Below, one piece after another: positions 1-6,364 of a stretch of DNA of 10,458 bases; the first letter of the stretch is position 1, and every line of letters starts with the position of its first letter. A model generated the notes under the pieces. It had not been told where the DNA came from. It searched no databases and saw only the letters and a list, made by a program, of their open reading frames with translations. Both the position numbers and the translations under genes were made by a program. The stretch is from assembly GCA_002452555.1 (NCBI GenBank), contig DKER01000041.1:634-11091 (forward strand), written 5' to 3'. The stretch comes from Fidelibacterota bacterium UBA6817. GTDB lineage: Bacteria; Fidelibacterota; Fidelibacteria; Fidelibacterales; Fidelibacteraceae.

Positions 1-1217
1 AAGAAGCCAAAAAACGGGATCATCGGAGACTGGGAAAAGAGCTGGATCTTTTTGACATTTCTGACAGAGTCGGTCCGGGTCTGGCCCTTTGGTTTCCCAA
101 GGGTGCCGCTCTAAGGCGAGTTATCGAAGATTTTTGGTATGATGAACACCGGAAAGCCGGTTATGAGCTGGTACAATCTCCCCATATCGGGAAAGCAGAG
201 TTGTGGGAAACATCCGGTCACCTGGGGTTTTATAAAGAATCCATGTATAGTCCAATGGACGTGGAAGGACAGAATTACTACATCAAACCCATGAATTGTC
301 CATTCCATATCATGATATACAAACGGAAGCAACATTCTTACCGCGATTTGCCGTTGCGGTATGCGGAATTGGGTACGGTGTACCGATATGAAATGTCAGG
401 GGTCCTTCACGGACTTATGAGGGTTCGCGGCTTTACGCAGGATGATGCCCATATCATTTGCACACCGGATCAACTGACAAATGAAGTGGAAAAACTGATA
501 CGGTTTTCGTTTGATTATCTTAAAACCTTCGGGTTTACCGAATTTGTCGTTTATTTGTCAACCCGTCCGGAAGGTAAATCTGTCGGTGATGCAAAGGATT
601 GGGAGCAGGCACAGGAGTCCTTGAGCAATTCGTTGAAGAAAATGGGTGTAAATTTTGATGTGGATGAAGGCGGCGGCGCTTTTTACGGCCCAAAAATTGA
701 TATAAAAATTAAAGATGCTATTGGCAGAATGTGGCAATGTACCACAATCCAGTTTGATTTCAACGAACCGGAACGGTTTAATATGGAGTATACAGGATCA
801 GATGGCAACAAACACCGGCCATTTATGATACACCGTGCAATCATGGGAAGCCTTGAACGGTTTATTGGAATTCTGATAGAGGATACTGCCGGACATTTTC
901 CTTTCTGGTTAGCTCCTGTCCAGGTTAAACTCCTGCCTATTGCTGACAGGCACCTTGAGTTTGTCCAATCTGTCGAAAAAAAGCTTTTCAAATGTGGCAT
1001 AAGAGTCGAAATTGATGACCGGCAGGAAAAAATCGGAGCAAAAATTCGCGATGCAGAATTGAATAAAATCCCATTTATGTGTATAATTGGGGATAATGAG
1101 GTTGAGAACGGGCAGGTCAGCGTCCGGAGACATCAAAAAGGTGATCAGGGTTCTCAATCGCTGGATAGTTTTATTGAAATGTTAGAAAACCTTTCTGTTC
1201 CCTCAAGCAAAGAGTGA
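1..1217 (+). CDS. thrS: Threonyl-tRNA synthetase, C-terminal part (5' end outside window)
   Basis: Charges tRNA-Thr with threonine in the cytoplasm. The first complete codon is at position 3 and the frame is already open there, so the 404 visible residues are the C-terminal part of a protein that is usually about 640 residues. The TGS and editing domains lie upstream. The visible part begins with the family sequence EAKKRDHRRLGKELDLFD, which precedes the class II catalytic core. The three expected zinc ligands are present: Cys in MNCPFH (codon 297-299), His in the QDDAH motif (codon 450-452) and His in MIHRAIMGSLERF (codon 831-833). Motif 2 arginine lies in YRYEMSGVLHGLMRVRGF. The C-terminal anticodon-binding domain starts near WLAPVQVKLLPI, with EKIGAKIRDAELNKIPF inside it. 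The ATG at 201 is internal and should not be taken as the start. infC follows after 42 bases, the usual thrS-infC order. Identification is near certain. Confidence 0.98.
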   Translation, partial: EAKKRDHRRLGKELDLFDISDRVGPGLALWFPKGAALRRVIEDFWYDEHRKAGYELVQSPHIGKAELWETSGHLGFYKESMYSPMDVEGQNYYIKPMNCPFHIMIYKRKQHSYRDLPLRYAELGTVYRYEMSGVLHGLMRVRGFTQDDAHIICTPDQLTNEVEKLIRFSFDYLKTFGFTEFVVYLSTRPEGKSVGDAKDWEQAQESLSNSLKKMGVNFDVDEGGGAFYGPKIDIKIKDAIGRMWQCTTIQFDFNEPERFNMEYTGSDGNKHRPFMIHRAIMGSLERFIGILIEDTAGHFPFWLAPVQVKLLPIADRHLEFVQSVEKKLFKCGIRVEIDDRQEKIGAKIRDAELNKIPFMCIIGDNEVENGQVSVRRHQKGDQGSQSLDSFIEMLENLSVPSSKE

Positions 1218-1248
1218 AATCGGAAAGTATAAGAATAGAACAAAGAAA

Positions 1249-1262
1249 AAGGAGAGACTATT
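1249..1262 (+). promoter_or_regulatory. Ribosome binding site and AUU start codon of infC
   Basis: AAGGAG ends at 1254, then five bases lead to ATT at 1260. An in-frame stop (TAG, 1236-1238) lies just upstream, and there is no in-frame ATG, GTG or TTG between it and a GTG at 1404, which is inside conserved IF3 sequence. The ATT codon is therefore the best start. Known in the family: infC of Escherichia coli and many other bacteria starts with AUU, and IF3 rejects such starts, so the gene limits its own translation. That the same control works here is inference. Confidence 0.88.
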
Positions 1263-1775
1263 TCGAAAAAAGATGACAGCCAGCGAATCAATACCGAGAT
1301 TCGCGCTCCGAGAGTCCGACTAATCGGAGAAAACGGCAATCAGATTGGTATCGTAAGCATACAAGAGGCGCTCAAAGAAGCTGAAAAAAGAGATCTGGAT
1401 CTTGTGGAGATTTCTCCCGATGCGGATCCCCCTGTATGCAAGGTACTTGACTTCGGAAAGTATAAGTATCAGCAACACAAGCACGAGAAGGAAAACCGTA
1501 AGAAACAGCATGTGATCCAAATGAAGGAAATCCGGTTCAGGCCCGGTACGGATACTCATGATATCGAGACAAAGGCTAAAAAAATCCGAAAATTTTTGGA
1601 AGAAGGGTCTAAAGTCAAAATTACTGTCATGTTCCGCGGCCGGGAAATGGCTCACAAAGAATATGGACATAAGGTCCTTGAAGTTGTGAATGAGCAATTG
1701 TCGGATATTGCCCGCATGGAAAATGAACCGTCTCAGGAAGGCCGATTTCTTACAACGTATCTCGTCGCCAAATGA
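1260..1775 (+). CDS. infC: Translation initiation factor IF-3, AUU start
   Basis: IF3 binds the 30S subunit, prevents early joining of 50S and checks the start codon and initiator tRNA. With the ATT start the product is 171 residues, within the usual 170-180. The N-terminal domain (about 10-75) carries RINTEIRAPRVRLIG, then GIVSIQEALKEA, DLVEISPDADPPVCKVLD and FGKYKYQ. A lysine-rich linker helix follows (QQHKHEKENRKKQ). The C-terminal 30S-binding domain (about 85-171) carries KEIRFRPGTDTHDIETK and KITVMFRGREMAHKEYG and ends LTTYLVAK. A start at the GTG at 1404 (codon 49) would remove most of the N-domain and can be dismissed. An out-of-frame ATG at 1273 opens only 16 codons and has no well-spaced Shine-Dalgarno. 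rpmI follows after 15 bases. The function call is near certain; the start is strongly supported but inferred. Confidence 0.97.
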   Translation: MSKKDDSQRINTEIRAPRVRLIGENGNQIGIVSIQEALKEAEKRDLDLVEISPDADPPVCKVLDFGKYKYQQHKHEKENRKKQHVIQMKEIRFRPGTDTHDIETKAKKIRKFLEEGSKVKITVMFRGREMAHKEYGHKVLEVVNEQLSDIARMENEPSQEGRFLTTYLVAK

Positions 1776-1784
1776 AAGGAGTAG

Positions 1785-1802
1785 CATCTTATGCCTAAGA
1801 TG
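1785..1802 (+). promoter_or_regulatory. Inverted repeat enclosing the rpmI start codon
   Basis: CATCTTA (1785-1791) is the exact reverse complement of TAAGATG (1796-1802), with TGCC as loop. In RNA this gives a 7-bp hairpin. The A of the rpmI ATG (1791-1793) closes the stem and the UG sits in the loop. The Shine-Dalgarno AGGAG (1777-1781) lies three bases 5' of the stem. The 3' arm encodes the conserved PKM of bL35 and is constrained by coding, but the 5' arm is not. Five of seven pairs are A-U, so the hairpin is weak on its own. A regulatory role, such as the repression of rpmI by bL20 known in enterobacteria, is inference. Confidence 0.4.
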
Positions 1803-1985
1803 AAAACAAACCGGGGGGCCGCTAAACGATTCAAGGTCACCGGTACAGGCAAAATCAAGCGTGTTAAGGCTTATGGCAGTCACCTTCTGACATCCAAATC
1901 CCGAAAACGAAAACGCTCATTGAGACAGGCAACAACTGTTTCACAAGCGGAAAAAGGTCGGGTTAAACGGATGTTGGGAATATAA
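1791..1985 (+). CDS. rpmI: Large subunit ribosomal protein bL35
   Basis: Small basic protein of the 50S subunit. The product has 64 residues, the family's normal size. It starts MPKMKTNRGAAKRFKVTGTG, the bL35 hallmark, continues with KIKRVKAYGSHLLTSKS and KRKRSLR, and ends VKRMLGI. The ATG at 1791 is preceded by AGGAG at 1777-1781 with nine bases of spacing. It sits between infC (15 bases upstream) and rplT (12 bases downstream), the standard IF3 operon order. The start codon lies within a perfect inverted repeat described separately. Identification is certain from the N-terminus and context. Confidence 0.99.
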   Translation: MPKMKTNRGAAKRFKVTGTGKIKRVKAYGSHLLTSKSRKRKRSLRQATTVSQAEKGRVKRMLGI

Positions 1986-1997
1986 GGGAGGTGAATC

Positions 1998-2345
1998 ATG
2001 CCAAGAGCAAATAGTTCTGTTCCAAGACACCGCCGTCACAGAAAAATTCTGAAGATGGCCAAAGGCTACTGGGGTGCCCGTAGTAGATTATTCAAAACAG
2101 CAAAAGAAGCCGTGGAAAGAGGCTGGCTGTATGCTTACAGGGATCGCAGACGGAAAAAACGCGATTTCAGACGTTTATGGATAACGCGTATTAATGCTGC
2201 CGTTCGTCAATACAATATGTCATATTCTGTCTTTATTCACAAACTTCAGGAAAGTGATATTAAGCTGAATAGGAAACAGTTAAGTGAAATGGCAATCCGC
2301 GAACCTGAAAGCTTCAGAAAACTGGTGGAATCTTTAAAGTCATAA
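1998..2345 (+). CDS. rplT: Large subunit ribosomal protein bL20
   Basis: bL20 binds 23S rRNA and is needed early in 50S assembly. In several bacteria it also represses its own operon by binding mRNA that mimics its rRNA site. The product has 115 residues, normal for the family. It begins MPRANSSVPRHRRHRKILKM, followed by AKGYWGARSRLFKTAKEAVE and RDRRRKKRDFRRLWI, the long basic N-terminal extension. The globular part has RINAAVRQYNMSYSVFI and ends with SFRKLVES. A strong Shine-Dalgarno, GGGAGGTG (1986-1993), lies directly after the rpmI stop and four bases before the ATG, the best ribosome site in the window. I could not identify a classical bL20 mRNA binding structure by eye. Confidence 0.99.
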   Translation: MPRANSSVPRHRRHRKILKMAKGYWGARSRLFKTAKEAVERGWLYAYRDRRRKKRDFRRLWITRINAAVRQYNMSYSVFIHKLQESDIKLNRKQLSEMAIREPESFRKLVESLKS

Positions 2346-2357
2346 AACAAAAAAATA

Positions 2358-3371
2358 ATGACATTATTCAAAGAAATCAACAACGTTCGGGATCAGTTCA
2401 ATGCTGATCTCGAACGTATTAGTGACCTAAAAAACTGCGAAGAACTCAAGAATCGCTATCTGGGCCGTAAAGGGTTTGTAAGCAAACTTTTTTCCGGGAT
2501 AGGCTCGGTTAATCCGGAAGAAAGAAAAGACGTGGGAAGTGCCCTCAATTCCCTGAAAGAAGAGTTGCAGAATAAAATATTGTCCGCGATGAATAACCTG
2601 TCAGGGAAGACGGAACAAAGCCGATACCGGGATTATACACTTCCCGGTTTTCCCCTGTTTAAAGGAACCCGCCATCCCCTGACCCAGGCTATTGATGAAA
2701 TGCTCTCAATATTTTCCCGGCTGGGTTTTGATATCGCTTACGGACCCGAAATTGAAACAGACTGGTTTAATTTTTCATCATTAAATCTTCCCGAAAATCA
2801 TCCTGCGAGAGATATGCAGGATACTTTCTATGTGGATGACAAAATCATGCTTCGGACTCATACATCTCCGGTACAAACCCGATATATGACACAGCATAAA
2901 CCGCCTGTTCGTATTGTTGCACCCGGCAGAGTCTATCGAAATGAAGCAATCAGTTCACGAAGTTATTGTATGTTTCATCAGATAGAAGGACTTTATGTTG
3001 ACAAAAATGTCAGCTTTGCCGATTTAAGAGGCACACTTGAATTGTTCTGCAAGATGTATTTCGGGCCTAATGCCCGTATTAAATTCAGAACAAGCTTTTT
3101 TCCGTTTACAGAACCGTCTGCTGAAGTAGATGTTTCATGCTTCCTTTGCAGCGGTAAAGGGTGCAGAGTCTGTAAATATACCGGCTGGCTGGAAATTATG
3201 GGATGTGGAATGGTAGATCCGAATGTTTTCAAGGCGGTAGGTTATGATCCGGAAGAGGTTACCGGTTATGCCTTCGGCCTGGGCGTCGACAGATCTGTTA
3301 TGCAAAAACTGGATATCCATGATATTCGAATTTTGTTTGATAACGATATTGATTTTTTAGAACAATTCTAA
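2358..3371 (+). CDS. pheS: Phenylalanyl-tRNA synthetase alpha subunit
   Basis: Catalytic subunit of the alpha2-beta2 enzyme that charges tRNA-Phe; works with PheT encoded next. The product has 337 residues, normal length. The N-terminal arm (about 1-85) is a predicted helical coiled coil that contacts tRNA. Class II motifs follow: motif 2 around GRVYRNEAIS (190-199) with MFHQIEGL (205-212), the FTEPSAEVDV strand (250-259), and motif 3 at GLGVDR (307-312). Ala305, in the phenylalanine-pocket motif GYAFG, is the usual residue. Two features stand out. A CxxCx4CxxC cluster (Cys261, 264, 269, 272) is inserted where the E. coli enzyme has a short loop. Motif 3 reads DR where ER is usual. The start at 2358 fits the family N-terminus, but the 12-base AT-rich gap after rplT has no Shine-Dalgarno, so translation probably depends on coupling or an unstructured A-rich leader. 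Confidence 0.98.
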   Translation: MTLFKEINNVRDQFNADLERISDLKNCEELKNRYLGRKGFVSKLFSGIGSVNPEERKDVGSALNSLKEELQNKILSAMNNLSGKTEQSRYRDYTLPGFPLFKGTRHPLTQAIDEMLSIFSRLGFDIAYGPEIETDWFNFSSLNLPENHPARDMQDTFYVDDKIMLRTHTSPVQTRYMTQHKPPVRIVAPGRVYRNEAISSRSYCMFHQIEGLYVDKNVSFADLRGTLELFCKMYFGPNARIKFRTSFFPFTEPSAEVDVSCFLCSGKGCRVCKYTGWLEIMGCGMVDPNVFKAVGYDPEEVTGYAFGLGVDRSVMQKLDIHDIRILFDNDIDFLEQF

Positions 3372-3399
3372 CAGGTATTGCAATAAACGGGGTTTCATT

Positions 3400-5796
3400 T
3401 TGAAGATCGTACTAGACTGGCTTAAAGATTATGTGGATATTGACCGGCCTTTGGAAGAAATTTGTGATCTTCTGACCGAGGCAGGGCTTGAATGTCAGAT
3501 CATCAAATCAGGTCCGGCAGTTCCTGAAGGTATTGTTATTGGTGAGATTTTGTCTGTACAGCCTCATCCGGATGCAGATAAACTCTCTGTTTGTCTGGTT
3601 AATGTAGGACTGGATGAATCCTTGCAGATTGTTTGCGGTGCTCCAAATGTGGCTCAAGGCCAAAAAGTGCCGGTTGCAACCGTTGGGACAGCCCTCACGC
3701 CTGAATTCACAATTAAAAAGGCAAAACTCAGAGGTGTTGCTTCAAATGGAATGATTTGCGCTGAAGATGAATTGGGGCTTTCAGATGATCATTCAGGTAT
3801 TATGATTCTGGATCCGTCTTATGAAATCGGGAAAGATTTGAATTCATATTTGAATTCACAAATTGTTTTGGATATTGACCTGACAGCAAACAGGCCGGAT
3901 TGCATGTCTCATATCGGCGTTGCCCGTGAAGTGGCAGCATTGACCGGCAAAACGCTTCATATACCGGAAGCCCGACCAAAGGAAAAGGGTCCGGAAATCC
4001 ATTCGATGACGAATGTAAACATTCTGGCTCCGGACGGATGTCCCCGCTATACAGCCCGTCTCATAAAGAATGTTAAAATCGGACCCAGCCCAAAATGGCT
4101 CAAAGATCGGATTGAAGCTATCGGGCTCCGTCCCGTAAACAATGTGGTGGATGCATCCAATTATGTCCTTCATGAAACAGGACACCCTCTGCATACCTTT
4201 GATTTTGATGAATTGGCAGGTCAAAAAATTGTTGTCAGATATGCTGGGGAAAAGGAAACGTTTGAAACACTGGATCACAAAGTCCGTGATTTAAGCAAGG
4301 ATATTCTGCTGATCTGTGATGCGGAAAAACCCGTTGCATTGGCCGGTATTATGGGTGGACTCCACTCGGAAATTTCTGATAATACGGTGAATGTTTTAAT
4401 TGAAAGCGCCTATTTTAATCCGGTTACTATCCGTAAAGGCTCCAAACAGCAATTCCTTTCTACCGATTCTTCCAAACGATTTGAAAGAGGGTGTGATCCC
4501 AACGTCAATATCGTTTATGCCCAAAACCGATTGGCTGAATTAATCCTGGACGTTGCAGGCGGAGAATTGGCAAAGGGAATGATTGATGTTTATCCAAACG
4601 TTATCAAACCTTTAAAAGTAACGATGCGGTTTGCCCATTTAAAAAGAATTACAGCCCTGGACATTTCTCCCCAAATATGTAAAAAGATTTTTGAAGACCT
4701 CCAAATGGAAGTCCTTTCTATGTCCGATTCGGCTATTACGGTCAGCGTGCCGACTTTCAGACCTGATCTGGAAAGAGAGATTGACCTGATTGAGGAAGTT
4801 TTAAGGATTTATGGTTTAAATAAAGTCAAAGGGAACAGTCATCTTGAGTTTTCCATATCGGAAAGCTTTGATGAACTCAATCCGTTTTTGAACAGAATGC
4901 GTGAACTGATGATGGGACACGGTTTTCATGAAGCCATCAGTAATTCGTTGATATCAGGAGATATGGCTCATAACAATCTTTGGGGATATGAACCGGTCAG
5001 TCTTATGAATCCTTTATCCGGTGAAATGGATCATTTACGGTCTGACCTCATTCAGCCCCTTATTCATAATCTGAAGATTAATGCCGCCAGAAAACGACGA
5101 CAGATCAGATTGTTTGAGATGGGCCGGATTATGGCTAAAGATCTTTCTCAGGATACTCACGCACGTGAATACTTGAATCTCGGACTGTTGACATGCAGTG
5201 ATTTGTGGGATTTACACTGGACATCGGCACCGGTACCAGCCGATTTTTTTTATGTTAAGGGAATCCTGTATAACATCCTGGATCATCTTGGGATCAAGGG
5301 TGTAACTTTGAAAGATATAACTGCCGAAAATGATTCGTATGAAATTCTCATGAATATACTGACCGATAAAAAAGTAATCGGAAAGATTGGAGAGTTTAAA
5401 CCGGCACTATTTGAAAAATTGCAGCTTGAATATCCTGTTGTCATTATGGAAATCAATCTGGACAGTTTGTTTGTTCTAAAAAAGCCGGTTATTAAATATG
5501 AACAAGTATCCCAATTCCCGTCAGTGATGAGGGATATTTCTATAATCGTGGATAAAACGATGAATTCTGAAACTCTTATGAAGGAAATTTATCTAAATGG
5601 AAGTAAATTTCTGAAGGATGTGGTCGTGTATGATCAATATCTTGATGACGACAAACTGACTCAGGAAAAGAAAGCCCTTTCATTCAGGCTTCAATTCCAG
5701 AGCGTTGAAAGAACACTCAAAGATCAGGAGATCGACCGCATTATGGAAAAGATATTTAACTCACTTATCAGGAAATATGGAGCTCAATTCAGATGA
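3400..5796 (+). CDS. pheT: Phenylalanyl-tRNA synthetase beta subunit
   Basis: Structural, editing and tRNA-binding subunit of PheRS. The product has 798 residues, close to the E. coli length. The start is a TTG: MKIVLDWLKDYVDID is the canonical N-terminus and no better ATG lies upstream. Only a weak G-rich stretch (CGGGG, ending 3392) serves as ribosome site. Domains in order: an N-terminal B1 segment; an EMAP-like OB-fold tRNA-binding domain (about 42-150, with HPDADKL at 56-62); the conserved LTANRPDCMSHIGVARE (161-177); the B3/B4 editing module with LRPVNNVVDASNYVLHETG; the B5 domain ending in TFRPDLEREIDLIEEVLRIY; the core-like catalytically inactive module; and a C-terminal FDX-ACB anticodon-binding domain (about 700-798, with FPSVMRDISIIVD). 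It lies 28 bases after pheS, and its stop overlaps the next gene's start by four bases. Confidence 0.98.
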   Translation: MKIVLDWLKDYVDIDRPLEEICDLLTEAGLECQIIKSGPAVPEGIVIGEILSVQPHPDADKLSVCLVNVGLDESLQIVCGAPNVAQGQKVPVATVGTALTPEFTIKKAKLRGVASNGMICAEDELGLSDDHSGIMILDPSYEIGKDLNSYLNSQIVLDIDLTANRPDCMSHIGVAREVAALTGKTLHIPEARPKEKGPEIHSMTNVNILAPDGCPRYTARLIKNVKIGPSPKWLKDRIEAIGLRPVNNVVDASNYVLHETGHPLHTFDFDELAGQKIVVRYAGEKETFETLDHKVRDLSKDILLICDAEKPVALAGIMGGLHSEISDNTVNVLIESAYFNPVTIRKGSKQQFLSTDSSKRFERGCDPNVNIVYAQNRLAELILDVAGGELAKGMIDVYPNVIKPLKVTMRFAHLKRITALDISPQICKKIFEDLQMEVLSMSDSAITVSVPTFRPDLEREIDLIEEVLRIYGLNKVKGNSHLEFSISESFDELNPFLNRMRELMMGHGFHEAISNSLISGDMAHNNLWGYEPVSLMNPLSGEMDHLRSDLIQPLIHNLKINAARKRRQIRLFEMGRIMAKDLSQDTHAREYLNLGLLTCSDLWDLHWTSAPVPADFFYVKGILYNILDHLGIKGVTLKDITAENDSYEILMNILTDKKVIGKIGEFKPALFEKLQLEYPVVIMEINLDSLFVLKKPVIKYEQVSQFPSVMRDISIIVDKTMNSETLMKEIYLNGSKFLKDVVVYDQYLDDDKLTQEKKALSFRLQFQSVERTLKDQEIDRIMEKIFNSLIRKYGAQFR

Positions 5797-6023
5797 TGGA
5801 AATCAGGGCTCTTGATGAACTGGATCAAAAACTGCGTCTGCTCTTGGAAAATCTGCAGACTGTAAAAGCGGAGAATCAACGTCTTCTTCAGATGAAGCAT
5901 CAATCATCTCCCGGCGTCAGAGATGCGATTATAAAAATTCAATCAAGTCTCATTAAAATATCCGGTTGGATTGATGACGAACTGAAGGAACAGGCGGTCT
6001 TAAAAAATGAGCACAGTGAATGA
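5793..6023 (+). CDS. Small coiled-coil protein, possibly ZapB-like
   Basis: The product has 76 residues, is charged, and has no signal peptide or membrane segment. Residues about 5-35 (LDELDQKLRLLLENLQTV onward) show leucines in heptad spacing and should form a coiled coil. A short helix IIKIQSSLIKISGWIDDEL lies near the C-terminus. The start overlaps the pheT stop in an ATGA, typical of translational coupling. GGAG at 5779-5782 is ten bases before the ATG at 5793, which favours it over the second ATG at 5796. The 3' end overlaps zapA by 17 bases in another frame. I do not recognise a named family with certainty. The size, coiled coil and fixed place before zapA suggest a ZapB-like division protein or ZapA partner; this is inference. 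The two overlaps and the consistent reading make it very likely a real gene. Confidence 0.8.
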   Translation: MMEIRALDELDQKLRLLLENLQTVKAENQRLLQMKHQSSPGVRDAIIKIQSSLIKISGWIDDELKEQAVLKNEHSE

Positions 6024-6312
6024 AGAAAAATCGGTTGTCCTGAAAATTTATGGTCAGGACTACCCGGTCCGGGGCAAGGTTGATGTGGAATTGCTGAAGC
6101 GTATAGCTTCCCTTGTGAATGACCGGATGAATGAAGTTGGTGCCAATATGTCTTCCTCTGCTGCTGTGCATAAAATTGCCGTTCTTGCGGCAATGAATAT
6201 TGCCGGTGAATATTTGGAATATCGGGATGAAACTGAAAACTTGATTGACCATGTTGAAAAAAGATCCCGGGAGTTGATTCTTACGATTGACCGTTCATTA
6301 GAACAATCATGA
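6007..6312 (+). CDS. zapA: Cell division protein ZapA
   Basis: ZapA binds and bundles FtsZ filaments at mid-cell. The product has 101 residues, normal for the family. The N-terminal globular part reads VVLKIYGQDYPVRGKVDVE, matching the family pattern of an IxGxxY strand followed by a hydrophobic helix (LLKRIASLVNDRM). The helix carrying KIAVLAAMNIAGEYLEYRDE continues into a C-terminal coiled coil used for dimer and tetramer formation. ATG at 6007 is chosen, with AGGCGG (5992-5997) as a moderate ribosome site; a GTG at 6016 is a possible alternative. The gene begins inside the preceding coiled-coil gene (17-base overlap), so the two are probably translated together. The pheT to zapA to rny order supports the call. 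Confidence 0.92.
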   Translation: MSTVNEEKSVVLKIYGQDYPVRGKVDVELLKRIASLVNDRMNEVGANMSSSAAVHKIAVLAAMNIAGEYLEYRDETENLIDHVEKRSRELILTIDRSLEQS

Positions 6313-6335
6313 TATCCATACCCTCAGGGCTTCGG

Positions 6336-6359
6336 ATTTCCTGGTCTTAACCGGGAGAT
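6336..6359 (+). promoter_or_regulatory. Hairpin that would mask the rny ribosome binding site
   Basis: Bases 6336-6345 (ATTTCCTGGT) pair with 6350-6359 (ACCGGGAGAT) around a CTTA loop. This gives a continuous 10-bp RNA stem with two G-U pairs and four G-C pairs. The 3' arm contains GGGAG (6353-6357), the Shine-Dalgarno of rny, seven bases before the ATG at 6365. The structure lies in the longest gap of the gene run (52 bases, 6313-6364). It has no T-run, so it is not an intrinsic terminator. A role in limiting RNase Y synthesis is inference from position. Confidence 0.5.
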
Positions 6360-6364
6360 TACGA

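Noticed and set aside
1174..1233. Possible promoter before infC (TTGAAA at 1174 and TATAAG at 1228)
   Set aside because: The two elements are about 48 bases apart, far from the usual 17, and no other convincing -35 pairs with TATAAG.
1273..1323. Out-of-frame ATG just inside infC as an alternative start or leader peptide
   Set aside because: It opens only 16 codons in the wrong frame, and the nearest GGAG is 18 bases away.
1320..1883. Long open frame on the - strand opposite infC and the start of rpmI
   Set aside because: It lies wholly opposite conserved IF3 and bL35 coding sequence, has no recognisable domain, and its composition reflects the complementary strand of a lysine-rich gene.
3376..3385. 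Palindrome TATTGCAATA between pheS and pheT
   Set aside because: Ten AT-rich bases with no loop, no T-run and no second copy; expected by chance.
6313..6364. 6S RNA gene, since ssrS follows zapA in enterobacteria
   Set aside because: The gap is only 52 bases, far too short for 6S RNA, and the single hairpin lacks the 6S bubble architecture.
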